The translations under genes and the position numbers were made by a program. DNA of 64,000 nt from Apostichopus japonicus (lineage: Eukaryota > Echinodermata > Holothuroidea > Aspidochirotida > Stichopodidae): NCBI RefSeq assembly GCF_037975245.1, contig NC_092567.1, forward strand, positions 15,557,876 through 15,621,875, in the 5' to 3' direction. A model generated the notes under the pieces. That model worked only from the letters and a program-made list of their open reading frames with translations, made no database searches and was not told the DNA's origin. Below, in pieces: positions 1 to 13,000 of the stretch. The stretch's first letter is position 1. Every line of letters starts with the position of its first letter.

Positions 1-414
1 TTCAATACAACTAGCGTACATTGCCTTTGAAGGTCTACATCTTGCAAATCTTGATAGAGGTAAATCATCATTTGTTAGGATAAGATATCTGCTAAAGGGG
101 ACACGCCTTGATTAAGGTCTAAAGCAAAAGACTATGGAACATTCATCCTTTTAAGAGGTTTTTTTTTGTCCTACCTTTTAATTTATACACATATGATGAG
201 ACATTGGTAATCAAAACGGTGCAATTACCTGCAAGGTAATGGAACTCTTGTGATAGACTATGTGAATGGTAACATGTATGTCAATTAAGTTTGATATTCG
301 TACAATATAGACATGCCCACGCATTAAAGGGTTCATTCAACAACAAGTTCATGAAGACGACATTTTATCTGTTAAGGTACCATCTGCATGAAAATAAATG
401 TATTGCAAAAGTAC
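1..414. other. Putative intron of the left-edge Ig receptor gene; no exon assigned
   Basis: This stretch lies downstream (minus strand) of the Ig exon at 415-717, whose donor at 414 reads GTACTT. Short open stretches exist, including one near 1-105 on the minus strand. None combines a good acceptor, the expected phase 1 and a recognisable domain, so nothing is called. Confidence 0.4.
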
Positions 415-903
415 CTCTGATTGTAAGACCCAACGTGGATCTTTCTTTGGTGCCATCAGCTTTAAGATGCTCAATTGTGTATGATCCTTCCTGTTTGTGT
501 TGAACATTCTTTATAACAAGTGATGCATCTTCGTTTATGTCGTAAACATTGTAGTCCTGTATTAGTATTTTTCCATGCACAATTTCTGCGATGAGGTTGG
601 AATTGGGAGGGGTTCCGAAGTACCATTTGCCATTGGCCTTCTCTCCTAGTAAACAGTTAATTCTGACTTCACTTCCTCTTTGAACTAATATATCGTTTGG
701 GCAATTCAATGAAGTAACTGTTCAGGTTAAAAAAAAGGTGTCATTTATTACAATTTTACAACATCAGTTAAATAAATAAATTAATACAAAACAAGATAGA
801 TCAGCAAACATTTGTCTGCAGCGGTACCAGTCCCATTTTTTGCTACACATAACATTATTAACAAAAATACGAAAGAAAATACGGTAACCAGTTTATTTTG
901 CAT
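415..903 (-). CDS. Ig-domain receptor, 5' part (signal peptide + Ig-like domain); continues off the left edge
   Basis: Two exons are readable on the minus strand. Exon 1 (903-828) starts at an ATG and encodes 25 residues, beginning MQNKLVTVFS, with a long hydrophobic core typical of a signal peptide. It ends in phase 1 before GTACCG. Exon 2 (717-415) starts after an AG and ends before GTACTT. It is 303 nt, phase 1-1, and encodes an Ig-like domain: an early Cys after LN, INC on the B strand, KWYF on the C strand and EDASLVIKNV on the E strand. The F strand reads EGSYTIEH where a canonical V-type domain has YxC, so the usual second cysteine is missing. It closely resembles the first Ig domain of the plus-strand gene at 24.8-29.0 kb (SVEKGS/VQRGS; DISEDGSLIIKSV/DINEDASLVIKNV; PYTILH/SYTIEH). 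That makes it a paralogue; the cytoplasmic domain is outside the window, so kinase, NACHT or neither cannot be decided. Confidence 0.72.
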
Positions 904-2443
904 GGTTATTTCGCCTAAAATTACTTCTCATATTTTTCTAGACAATTGAGCGAAAAGGAAGTTAGCAGGAAATCTTTTATTTCAAGCAGAAAGTTTGCTT
1001 AATGACTAACATATATTTTGAGAAAAAAAAATAAGTCATATTGCTCAATGCCTGTTCCCTTTATGAAGATAGTTTGAAGAACCGAGCAAATATGAGGTGA
1101 TCTTTAAGACAATTTCAAGTATAACATATGTACACATCATATCAAATTAAATATAACTTATTTTAAAATTTCATTTTTCTTTAGGTCTAAACTTAGTTTA
1201 CTATCAACAGTTACCTAATAAAGACAGTTTCGCGAAGGCGAATATCAGTATAGCTTTTGTTGCCAACTTGATGATGCACATGGTAGACAATGAGCGTTAC
1301 TGGGTGAGATTATCTGGTGAAAAAATTAAACATTATTTTAAAATGATATTAGTGGTCAAACAAATGCAAGGAGTTATTCACCAACAGTATTTTAAATGTT
1401 CATGCTTCATGAAACAGAACTGTCAGCTACAGAAAAAGGAGACAATAGAACTAACAGTTATCTTTACTTTAAGATAATATTTTTTATAAAGAAGTGCTTT
1501 AGAAATATCTAGTGATATTCCTCCCCGTTTAGAAGACATCGTGGTTCACAAGAAATGCCAAATAAATATATAGAATTCAGTAATTGCAGTATCATATAAA
1601 TTTAACCAGTAAAAAAAAACCTTGACAGAAATCATGCATATGTAGCTCGATGATGTCAAGTAATAGTGCAAATGAAAAAATAAGCAAAAGGAAAATGTGT
1701 TTTTCCTTAAAAGTTGAGTACAATCATACGATATTAACTTTGCAGATGTCTCGCTTGAGTTCAACGCTGGAGGTACATTCACACCACTGCTACCCCATCA
1801 AATGAGTGAGGTGTTGCATAACGTTTACGCGTTCCAGCAGAGCAAATGGCGATCGAGGGAATGAAGCATGTTGAATTGATAGCAATCTATTTGCATGTTC
1901 TGAATTGATACAGTCTATTAAGAACTACGGGAAGCCCGAACGTGTTTGCTGATGAATTTCGGTAACAAACTTCCGAAGTAGATTGAATGTTTCTTATTCT
2001 TAGTGCACTCTGACCAGGTGGGTTTAATAGAGAAAAGCTGTCGCAATCGAAAGAAAGAAGTTTATTTTCTATTGGCCTTATGACGCGAACGATTTATCAC
2101 TGCGACCGCTCATGTCTGCATGTTCATTACAGAAATGTAAACAAAATAGCCTACACATGCGGCCAAAATCAAGATTGTAACGTAGTCCAATATTCCTATC
2201 ATCCACTTTTTAAAATTCCACGGAGGAAACCTCTAAGAACACCTGTTTGTTCATTGTAAGGGAAGGAAATGACACAATTTCGCAAGCAACATCGGAAAGA
2301 CCAAGAGAAAGATAGAAGAGCAGGATCCTAACACAGTCTAGCCACGAAAGTAAAAGTTAGCCTAGGCCTAACGGTCGTAAACAAATAAAGATAGAATTGA
2401 TTGGCGCATGACCTGTTGGGCGGGGTTTGCAAGTTTGTATAAT
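904..2443. other. Intergenic, no feature seen
   Basis: AT-rich sequence upstream of the left-edge receptor gene. The reading frames are short and none shows a recognisable domain or convincing splice structure. Confidence 0.5.
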
Positions 2444-2499
2444 CTAAGGACTAGTTAATAAATCTGGCGAACTAAGGACTAGTTAATAAATCTGGCGAA
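2444..2499. repeat. Perfect 28-bp direct repeat, two tandem copies
   Basis: The 28-bp unit beginning CTAAGGACTAGTTAATAAAT occurs at 2444-2471 and is immediately repeated at 2472-2499 without mismatches. Confidence 0.9.
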
Positions 2500-2893
2500 T
2501 TTCATTCAGCTCAAAATTTTTAACGACAGATTAACTAATGAATATTGCCATGAAAATTGCATTCATAGGTGTCATTGTCACCGAATTTTGAGTGCAGTAA
2601 GCTGGAAAGGTCAAACTGTCAATTTGGCAAATTATCTCGTTGCCTGCTAACTAAAAGTCCAACCTTGCAACCTGGTCCCACTGCTGTTGGGGCAGCAGCT
2701 ACCTGGTCCCATACATGGATATATCCATGTGGAATTACATGACTACGTACTGGCCATGTCTCTATCGTCAACTGTTGACGACTTGCACGAATTACTCCAA
2801 AGCTGGCAGAACAGCGGTTAACATACCAATTTGCGGGTACCTCATAGGCATACGAGGCGGGGGGCAGGGGGGGGGGGGCAGACTGCCCCCCAA

Positions 2894-3030
2894 ATTTCCA
2901 GAGGACAAGAAATTCAGGCAAAGTCCTGAAAAATTCGGGCAGCCTAAGAGGAGAAAAAAAAAAAAAAAATTTTTTCCTCTTAGGCTGCCCGAATTTTTCA
3001 GGACTTTTGCCTGAATTTCTTGTCCTCTGG

Positions 3031-3034
<4 letters not shown>
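2894..3034. repeat. Long inverted repeat (hairpin, arms about 65 bp)
   Basis: The left arm begins ATTTCCAGAGGACAAGAAAT and runs into an A-tract. The right arm is its near-perfect reverse complement, starting after the T-tract and ending CTTGTCCTCTGGAAAT. The arms meet at an A/T homopolymer of a few tens of bases and a G-run lies just to the left. Open frames across it on both strands are by-products of the palindrome. Confidence 0.9.

Positions 3035-3076
<42 letters not shown>
3033..3076. repeat. (TA)n microsatellite
   Basis: An uninterrupted run of about 20 TA dinucleotides directly abuts the right arm of the hairpin. Confidence 0.95.
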
Positions 3077-3081
<5 letters not shown>

Positions 3082-3252
3082 TGCAGTAGCTTGCCCGAAT
3101 CTTTTCAAATTTTTGCCCGACAATTCCATGATTTTCTCTACTTAGCATCATGATGCCCGAATATTTCCGTGTAACACCACCGTAAGCGCAGTTCATCTGG
3201 GCTACCACGCTTTTTGCACGATCAGTTTTTTTCTAACTAGTCAATTGTATAC

Positions 3253-3910
3253 CTGGACCAAGGGCGGCGGAACCGGGGGGCACAGGGGGTACGTGCCCCC
3301 CACCCACTTTTCCTCAAGTTAAAAATGCGCCATTTTTCTACATAAAATTGAGACGCCTCAAGTTAGCAAGAGGCCAGGGAACCAGAATGAACACTCGGGA
3401 AGTGCCGTTTCCGGCCATCTGAGGGGTTTGTAAACCAAAAATTTTCTGTTACGCTCCGCGCCAACCGATGGTGGCGCTCCGCTCAGATAGTTGTGCATAC
3501 AACTTTGCAAATCCTGGCTTAGCCCGTGACTTTTAATGAATTTCGGTGGGTCAAATCAAAGCTATTTCGAATGGGAAAAAAATTGTAAAGATATTAACAA
3601 GAAAAAACTCTAATTCGGAAGATTCCTACATTAGCAACTAGCATGATTTCACCTCATTTTGTCTCAAAAGAAAACTTGTTCCTTGTTTCCCAATATACGC
3701 ATTGGATATTGCAGTGCTAGGATGCATATTTTCCTTTAGGGAGAGGGGCGTTGATGGAGTGATGTGTATACACAAATAAGATAATACAATAAGAGTTATA
3801 AAGGGTACTAATATAAGGCTGCATCAGTCCAATCGAATTTCTGCAAAGTGCCTTTGATGTCGGTGCCCCCCCCCCCCGATTAAAAGTGCTTCCGCCGCCC
3901 TTGACCTAGA
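3253..3910. mobile_element. Short nonautonomous element with GC-rich inverted ends
   Basis: The left end carries CAAGGGCGGCGGAACCGGGG. The right end reads TTCCGCCGCCCTTGACC, its imperfect reverse complement, giving a unit of about 650 bp. Internally there is a C/G-run pair near 3275-3301 and a hallmark GCGCCAACCGATGGTGGCGC near 3459, followed by TCCGCTCAGATAG. No coding capacity is seen. A related core recurs at about 4310-4480, which supports a dispersed repeat. The superfamily is not identified. Confidence 0.6.
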
Positions 3911-4309
3911 CATCCCCAACTCATGAGTGTATGTAAGAAACATTTTCTTTTTCATGGATGGTGGGGGGGGGGGGGTGCCTACAAGCCTAGAAGTACAGGT
4001 TTATCATATTCTTTGTTATATTTTATACTTTTTTGTGAGACAAATTGCAGTCTCACCCGACACAGCGACATTATCCCGCCTATACAGTACGTGTCGTTGA
4101 ACAATGTATGTTTTTCTGGAGGTAGCTGAGTACTGTGTTAAAATAACAAATAAGGTAACTAAATAGGAGCTTAAAAAATATACTGTCCCATCTTTCCCCT
4201 TCAAAGTGATGTTACCATTTTTTCTTCTTCTAATTTACCAAATTTTTGGGGAAGTGTAAATTTCTAAAACGTGACATTATAAAATAAAGAATGTTTAGAT
4301 GCAACTTGT

Positions 4310-4482
4310 AAGGCCTCAGAAGTTTCCGGCAATCTGAGAGGCATTGTGTGCCAAAAATTTTCTTGTACGCTACGCGCCAACCGATGGTGGCGCTCCGCTT
4401 AGATAGTGTCACGGGAACTTTCGGGCACAAAAAGTTCTGCCCCCCCAAACTGAAATGGTCCCGTACGCCCATGGGGTACCCG
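4310..4482. mobile_element. Fragment related to the 3253-3910 element
   Basis: It shares the TTTCCGGC(A/C)ATCTGAG stretch, the CCAAAAATTTTCT block and the GCGCCAACCGATGGTGGCGC core followed by TCCGCTTAGATAG with the element at 3253-3910. It ends near a C-run (CTGCCCCCCC). It appears truncated relative to that copy. Confidence 0.55.
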
Positions 4483-6828
4483 GCTAAGCTGCTTGCTCCC
4501 CCATGGACTGTTTGGCGATTTTCAATGTTGCTACCTGCAACTACTGGTGTTTATATAATAGTAATAGTATACTAGTAGTGTAATAGTATACGTTGGTTTA
4601 TTGAGTCTACGCTCTGAGCCGCCGCTGGTAGGATGACGGGGACATGTAGTTTCACCTGCTTTGAAATCTCTACATTACCCACTTTCTTTCTCTATTATTT
4701 TCTTTGAGGATGACCAGTCTTTTGTTGAGTAACTTCAACGGCTTACTAGAATAGTGACCTCTTACAAATTTAGATCACATCGTTTGCATATAATGTTGAG
4801 TGAAGCCAAAATAGTTAAATGTCTTCTTCGAAAGAGTTACCACTCTGGGCATTCTCAAAGAGGGAGGTTTCGCTCTAAGGAAATACAACTGTACAAAAGT
4901 CGTATGCCGTAAACTCTATTGAAACCAGGGAATATTGTACATTCAAAGTAAGCATATGCCCAAATGTTGCGTTGGTCTAAACATAGGGGTACTTCTCTTT
5001 ACAAAAATAGGCATACTCCACCCACTCAAGTTGATGAAAATAAGAATTAAACAAGAAGCATAAGAATACCATTTACATCTTTACTAATGTTATAAACTTT
5101 CTTCCTACGAATAAGATATGGGATTTGGAAAAGAAAAGTGTAAAAGGTGGTTTACAATAATAAATAGACAATACTACCGTGCTAGATCCTCACACATTTA
5201 GCGTATAGTTTGGTTTTGTATGGGTAATTTAATATCATATACTACCTTTGTTAATGTCGTCGTTGTCCTGTTGTGTACCAGTTTCGCGCGCTTTTTAACC
5301 GACAAAGTGACTCGGACAGAAGCTGATGGTATAGCATACCGTCGACGCAAATGCGTTTACACGAGATGTACACGAATTGTTTGTCTTGTCGTTGTATATA
5401 TTTTAGATGTAAACGCTACCAAAAATTCAGAGCCTCTTGGGAAAGGACTCTGTAAAACGGCTTCAACCTGGCAGTCTGTACCAAATCAATCGTCCTCTTT
5501 ATATGATCTCTAAACACGCTGTATATGCACTTAAACGCAAAATTGTATGCATAAGCAAGGTCAAAAAACATCAGAACATTACTGTCCTTGCTTACACGTG
5601 TATCCGTTTGATAAAACAAACTATTTTTAAATGTTATATAGGTTCTTACCTTTTACTAATAGGTAGGCTAACTGTACGCGTTTCGGTCAAATTATTTAGA
5701 AAAATTACCGCTGCGAAGCAAGGTTATGACTTCTAAATAAACGTAAGATAACTGACTGCAATAGCACGTCTAGTCTGGTTTCACGTAGCGACTACATAGG
5801 GAATGATTCGCGGGAATGATACGCATAATTTGACCTTTGTAATCAAACGGTTGAATGCAAGTAACACGAAGAGTCATAGCTCAGCAGTCAATGATTGAAC
5901 GAGTCTCTGATAACGGCATATTTGATTTCATATATTGCCATATAATAAACATCAACATGTTAAGCATATGGTACGTGGTTTTACGGTCCTGCTAACGTCC
6001 TACCGGTATTATATTAACGGTATATCAACAGCTCGATGTTAATTGGAGGTCTGATTCAACAGTGTGAGACATTACAATTTTCCCTCAGCATAATCAAAAC
6101 TGTGATTTGGAATGCTGCATGTGCACTGGAATAGCCAGATGAGTGGTGCCAATTGCATCCCCCCAACTCTCAGGACAAAACGGGGTTGGCAGAAATACCT
6201 ATGATATGATAACGCTACCTATGGATCTTCTACCAGACCCCTCCACCTGTCTTGCTCCTTCCCTTCGGTTATAGAAAGGAATGTTAATGGGAGGGATAAG
6301 GGGAAGGTATTCGGAGGCACCTTAATGGGGGATTTCTCTGGAATAACCGGCAGGAATAAAACCAAAAATAAAACAAAGAGAGTATAGTACGTTTTAACGA
6401 TCTATTTACATTCTCTCTAAACGACATGATATATGTCTACACGTTGTACATTTTTGTTTGTACATAACTCGACGATGTAACCTTGACTATCTTGACTTAG
6501 CGCTAAGTCCTCGGCGCCAAGATCGCAGTTATTAACTCAGGACATTGATCTTGCTCCGTTTATTACAAAATATCATGAAGCTAAGCAAACATTCCATATG
6601 TATCAGGCTTCAAGGATAAGAGAACAAGACGTTTATAACAGGAAGAAAAGCTTTTGAAGAATATTTGCCTCAGTATCTAAAATCACTCCGAAGGGAAGAA
6701 TCAAGGGTTAAAAAATTGTCAATACCAATGAAGCTTTAAAAAATGCAAACATATAAATGCTTCAAAAATTGTGATAAGAAACGCAAGCAAGCATTAATAA
6801 GGTATTACATACACTGATGTACTGAGCT
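4483..6828. other. Intergenic, no gene seen
   Basis: Several reading frames of 60-100 codons occur (for example around 5220-5736), but they overlap on both strands, lack recognisable domains and have no splice context. Nothing is called. Confidence 0.45.
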
Positions 6829-6838
6829 TTTATTTATT
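6829..6838 (-). terminator. Overlapping AATAAA polyadenylation signals for the Ig-pseudokinase gene
   Basis: The plus strand reads TTTATTTATT, which gives two overlapping AATAAA hexamers on the minus strand. They lie about 115 bases downstream of the stop codon at 6954-6952, a plausible distance for the 3' end of that gene. Confidence 0.5.
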
Positions 6839-6951
6839 ATTTAGTTTTACAATTTTCGCTACTAAACTGTACACACCTGCGCAAATTGTGGTCAAGCAGT
6901 ACCGTGAAGATTACAATACATAATACGCATGTTTCGTAACTCATTGAGCAA

Positions 6952-7020
6952 TTACACATTACCATCCATGTCCAATACGTAGTATGTTGGTATTTGACCA
7001 CATTCTTCTTTTACTTGATT
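6952..7020 (-). CDS. Final exon of the Ig-pseudokinase gene
   Basis: Follows acceptor TTCTAG and is phase 0. It encodes 22 residues ending [10 protein letters not shown] and then TAA. It lies after the last kinase helix and forms a short tail with paired tyrosines. The preceding exon donor (ATG then GTAAG at 7251) is also phase 0, so the join is in frame. Confidence 0.75.
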   Translation of the reverse strand, partial: NQVKEECGQIPTYYVLDMDGNV

Positions 7021-10000
7021 CTAGAAAGAGAAGCAAAACAAATTGTATTGATAATAAAAGCTGCAGATAGTAAAAAAGGTACGATTTGAAATGTGGCACA
7101 ATAGTAAATTAACCATAAACAATCAATCAAATCAATTAAATGTATTTTTTTGAGCGAAGAAGAACCAGGGACCCAGAGACATTTCATGAAGTATTTAAAG
7201 TGTCGGACAAATAATAGAAATGGAAATCATTTCAAACATGCATAAACTTACCATCTTTTGAATGTCTCCTAAAGTCCCAACAAGTTGAGAAGCAATGTCT
7301 CCAAAGGTCAATCGATGTGCTGCCGACATATTCCAACAAGTCAACATCATGTTGTAGCTGTATGTAAAACAAAACAGTTAACTTTTCTGTAAACGTTTAC
7401 CTATAGAGACTTAGTTACATCTTCCAGATTCAATGAGTCATGCTTGCAAAAATCACCAATGGTCTCAAATGTCAATGAAAAAAATAACTTACATAGATCC
7501 AGGGCAACACGAGGGTTGATTTAATACATTTGATTGTCGAATGTTCTCTTCTACCTGTAATTTATCAAGTCCTGCATGCGGAACCTTACCTGTAGTATTA
7601 AATAATGAAAAAAAAAATCAAATTCAATAAATACTAATAATGAATACTCAAGTAGTCTTTTTAATCCACTACCTTATATTCCTATCATTGACCGAGCCTA
7701 AGGTGAGGTTTGATTGGGATTCAAACGATGTATCACACGAACGGAGGGATTACATGAGATTGCACTGCTGAATTGCTTCAGTTATTAAAGGATCGTTAAT
7801 GGGTAACGCAACAAGAAAATTTGACAACAAAGGGGTGTGTGGGGAGCATATGCAACTATGCTGGAAGGGCATGTAATCCCTCCGTTCGTTGGTATATTCT
7901 CAATCAAACCTCACCTTAGGCTCGGTAAATTAGTCAAGAAGGTTCATTCTTACAGGTTTCATATCTAGCCGATATTGCTTGGAATGGTTATTTATGTGGA
8001 CTTTTACCTTAACTTTCGTCAAAGTGTGCATGTCTTTAATATTAAGCAGCTGAATGGTTAAGACGTTGAGTCGATATAAACATAACTAACTTAAAGGATA
8101 ATTATTACAGGGTAAAATCTGCCAAAGGATTTAGGGACCTGAAGTAGCTAACGTCTAGTGAGGCATCCCATATGCTCTTGCATTAAGTGTTGAGGTTCTA
8201 ATAGTTAGGCTCATTATGTAATTTCGTTGGATTTTTCTTTGGAAGATTTGTAAATCTATACATTTTTGGAAACTGTATAGTGTAAGGGCATCCAGATTGC
8301 GAGCATCCCGAACTGCGGTGGCATCTGTTCTGCAAGCATATGGCTGAAAGTGACAAGCTGCCTCCGACCCCCTGTGCTCTCAAGCAGCACATCCACCGAG
8401 TCCAGATCCAGGCCACAGTGTGGGGTCAGGCAAGCGTTGCTCAGCAGCAGTTCCTGGATCCTCTGAAGCACGGCTTCTACAAGGACACAACTGGTCAGGT
8501 CAAGTCAGTCACTACTGAGGTGCTCCCAGCCCCCAAGGCCATCGTCGAGATGGTGAGATGCCAGCGCAGAGCCGACTGTTCTAAAGCTCGATGTTCTTGC
8601 AGGTCCAATAACCTATCGTGTACCGACCTCTGCCAGTGCGTCACTCAGTGTCAGAATGATGAGGACTCTAGGAATGACATATTGTTGGCCAGTGACAGTG
8701 ATTATGATGAGTGAGAGTACTAGCTGATGATCGTGATGTTGGTCTTTGCCATTGAAGTTTAGTGATAAACAATTATCATCGTCGGAAGTGAAATCTCTGG
8801 CTCAGTCATTCAGATCATCTACTATCATCTACATCTGTTATTATGTTTAGCCTATTATACTTGGTGCCACTGGATACCTCACCCCTAAAAATATAGGATT
8901 AGCCGTTAAAATCATGACTCTAGGTCATCTAGATGCCGAGATATTGGGAAACATTCATATTTACGGTCGCCACTTTGAAAATCCAAGATGACAGCCTTGT
9001 GGTTACGTTTAGCTTATTGTATTTGGTACCACAAGATTCCTTGCCCCTACAAATGTAGGTTTAGCCGTTAAAATCAGGACTCTGGGTCCCCTAGATGTTG
9101 AGATATTGAGAAACACCCATTTTTAAAGCGGCCAGGTTGAAAATCCAAGATGGCCGCCATATATGCGTCCGGCAAATGGTAAACATTGGTTTTCTGATTG
9201 CTTACACTATACAGTTTCCAAAGATGTATAGATTTGCAAATCTTTAAAAAATTCCAACGAATTTATAATTCTGAACATAGTGAGCCTGACAATAAGCTCA
9301 AAGGCACCCTTTAGGAACCTCCCAATAAAGAGGTGAGTCCCAATGGTCTTCCTGCTGTAGCAAAAGGCTAACAAGGCTGACCTAGCTGTGCTTAGGTCGT
9401 TGTACCTCAATCCTTGGTTAAATAACATTGTTTGACAGTATAGTACTTGTTAAATTCCTTTGTACTGCAGAAGTGTCTCATTTTTTTGTTGTAATTCTTT
9501 AGGATTCAAACTGCCATTTGCATTTTACGAGGGGTTAACTCTATCGCATATAGCCCCACATCCATGCAGTGAGGAATTTGTAGTAACAGTAAAGTGTGGT
9601 TCTAGGTCTATAACTTGTTTTGATGCCACTGGGAGACTGATTTTTCACCAAGTGTGTTTCTTAAGAGGCGACCAAATCAATCTAATTAGGAGAATTGAAC
9701 TCTATATCATAGCCTGTATGGTGGCCATCAGTCTCAAATCGACATAAAGTTCAATTCGATGATATGTCAATTTAAATCGGTATATGTCATTTTAAATCGA
9801 CATGTAGCAATTTAATTCGCCTTATACCAGTTTAAATCGACATATACCGATTTAAATCGATGATATGTAATATAAAGCGGTATATGTCAATTTCTTGTGA
9901 CACATCAGGGTTTTCTGCACATACATGTGTAAGGTGGCATAGCTGACTTGCACGTACCATACCTCCATTTAAGTCTTCCGATTTCTAGATTGTTGCTGTC

Positions 10001-13000
10001 GCTTGCTGTCGAGTTGGCGTAAAAAAGACTTGCTATAGGTGTTTTGGCCTCTTCCACGACCTTGCCTTCGATCAATGTTACCATAACAATAACCTCTCCC
10101 TCTGAGTTGCTATAAAACGCCTACTCATTCTGGTTTAACAGATATGTCTCTCGCCTGTTGGCTTACATTTTCACCAAAGAGCAGGTTTGAAACGGGGTAG
10201 ACCTTGAGGAAAGATCTAAATGAGAATGAGTGTCTGGGCTCTTATGCTCTGAATACATACGTTTGACAAAGTATGTTGTTTCTGTGTCTCAGTTCACTTT
10301 TTGACACAACAATTTGTGTTTGTATGGCGATAATGACCTGCTCCATGTCTTGTGAATCAGATACAATTCCTGGGCGCGCTTCTCCACAGGGAAGCAACAA
10401 ACTCAGTGATGATGCCCGTTGCTCATCTTCAACGTAATCTAACTCATTCTCTTCTATTAAACTATCATCCGTAATTACTCTACCCAATATTACGTTTCAA
10501 AAAGCACTAATGATGCTGAGAGCACGGCAAAGTACCGCGTAAGTAGTGAAAGTAAACCTGTTAACCTGCTAACGATGTGGGTACAACTACAACGAAAGTG
10601 TCGCAAAACTACCCTTTGGAGGCGTATATGCTACCACTACTGCAGGGTAAATCTTCAATAAACCGAAACAAAAAGTCTAACTAGTTCAGATTTCCCAGCA
10701 AAGTACCGGTCGTAGTACCGCAAAATACGGTACACAGATCAATGTGCTAAAAGTCTAGAGTTGTATACCTTTGCTCTCTGTAATTTAAGAGAAGTAGTAC
10801 TAACAAATTGCCATTGCTCTTTTGTTCAATTTTGTTTTGGCTTTCTTTTTCCTCTTTCTCTCCCACGCCTTGAGCACCCGTCCGGGTGGGTATGCACGCG
10901 TTATAAATCACTATTATTTTTATCCTCTGAAACATCATTTACAAGTAGTCTCGCACGACTTGTGAAAAATGATCAAAGCATGGTGGATGCCACGCAAAAT
11001 ACGTACGCTCCTATCGGTGTCATAACGTGCACTGAATCAAGTCATCAGGGCAATTTCATGTAAAACCGAAGTACAGTGTGATGAGGTAAAATAGGCGTTG
11101 GGGCTCTTAAACATTTCGTTACCCCTACGTAAAGCTTTCTGTCCAATCTCTTATCTATTTTGTTCCGGGTATTTAACTAGATCAACAACTAATTCGTTAC
11201 CGATAAAATACCATCTTAACTGTATGTGTCAACCTTATTTTTACGAGCGACTGTGGTAGCTCTGACAAACTCAATTTTACCTCGATTTTACGAATGCAAT
11301 TGACACGGTGGTTTGAAATAAAATATGAAAACTATTAACACAACTGAATCAACGCCCTCTCTTAATGACAATTTCTCTAGTAGAAAACAAAAAAAGCTAG
11401 GTTGTCGCCTATAATGATATCGAGATTCTGACAGGGCCATCTTGTAAGAACGAACCAACTTAGAGATTCATAAGGGTTTGTGGTAAACGTCGGTGATTTC
11501 GTCAGACCACGCTGACTCTACCGTACCTATCAGAATGTGACGTCTGCACACTAAAACAACTGTTTGTACATTTATATATTTATGACGGAGTAGTAATTAA
11601 ATGCAACAATCAAGTGCCAGTGTAAATGCTGGATAGTTTAGTTCTTCGTGCGAATGGAACTAACAACCAGTTCAGTTCAGCTCGGTTGCGGTCAGCTCAA
11701 TGTGGTCAGTTTCTTCAGCCTATCATTAAGTTTAAGCTTATTAATTTGTATAATATGTATAGCTAACAATTGAAGTAAAAGTTAATGATAAATTGGTATA
11801 CATTTACTTTTCTTAGCTTTTACATTAGTAGTTTTCCAGATCTAAGAGACCTCTAAATACTTTACAACGATTGAACGGCACTTTCCCACATGAACGAAAC
11901 AGACAAAATCAAAACTTGCCCACCTAATGAGAATATTTCCCACAGTAACACAGCATAACTCCAAACGTCACAAGCGGATGTATATTCTTTCAAAAAGAGC
12001 GTTTCCGGTGATAACCAAGGTAGCGGTGGGTATTCCTAGAAAGAAAGCAGAACAGCTAGCGGTCTCGTAAATCTATACACAAGCTTTCTCAAAGCCAATT
12101 TTTCACCTTCATCTTGAAGTTTGTAAGTATGATTGAGAAAATGTCACTAGAGCCCAACCGTTTTTCACCCTTGGCATATCAGCTTAGTAATTTTACCACA
12201 GTATTCTATAAGTCCGAATATGAATATTTAATTTTACATCATGATTTAGACTAGAATGATTCATCATTTAAAGAATTTAAAGAAATCACTTCATGTTTAT
12301 CTTTGGATATCAAACGAAACTATCAAGTGACAGACTGTTTGGTTTGGGTAGACGAAAAGGTTCAAGTACTTACCTTTTTAAGTTCTTCTTCTACTTTTGG
12401 TATCGCCATTTCTATCGGTCGGATGTCGTATATTTTGCAAAACCCGTCTCCGGTCAGAAGGACTTTTCTCAAGCATAGCACAGGATGACAAAACTTACAA
12501 GAACAACAACATCAGAAGCAATTTTCTCAATGTTATGATAACCTCTTTGTATTGCACATTTAGAGTTTAACTTAGACGGTGCTCATCGCACCCAATGCAA
12601 TAATTCACATCATACCCAAGAAAACAGTTATTGCTTAGTGTTCGATGCAAAATTATATAACATATAGTTTTTTTCATAAAAAAAATAAATCCAATAAAAA
12701 CAGGTTGTACACACGATTTGAGCGCCATACATTTCAGCAATGTAAGTTCCTGTCAGTCTAAAAACTGTTAAATTACGTAACTAAATACCGTGATTGAACA
12801 TACTAATTTCTTTGACTTGTTTAGAATATGTACAAGGTTAGAATGGCAATGATGTTAGTACGCCAAATGCACTGCAATAATTGTTTGGTTATGTAACTAT
12901 TAACATAAATATCAAACATAAACAAATACATGTTTGTAAATATTTGAACAAGCATATACCTCAAATTTCTAAGTTCGGTTGGTCCATACCTATATAATTA

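Larger units (their letters stand above)
8190..9330. mobile_element. Repeat element of about 1.1 kb with roughly 80-bp inverted ends carrying a cysteine-rich ORF
   Basis: The left end (8208-8286) and right end (9201-9286) are imperfect inverted repeats. The left reads GAAACTGTATAGTGTAAG inward and the right reads CTTACACTATACAGTTTCC. Weaker similarity extends outward through GGCTCA and AGGTTC to about 8190 and 9330. The element holds the ORF at 8340-8714 and a tandem non-coding duplication at 8842-9165. It sits in an intron of the minus-strand pseudokinase gene. The inverted ends suggest a DNA-transposon-like unit, but no transposase was seen. Confidence 0.65.

Noticed and set aside
2715-3208. 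Overlapping 100-138 codon frames on both strands
   Set aside because: They run through the palindrome, homopolymers and TA repeat and have no independent support.
10242-10487. 81-codon minus-strand frame inside the pseudokinase intron, considered as an extra kinase exon
   Set aside because: The kinase domain is already complete without it, its phase is not needed, and the sequence does not match any kinase subdomain.
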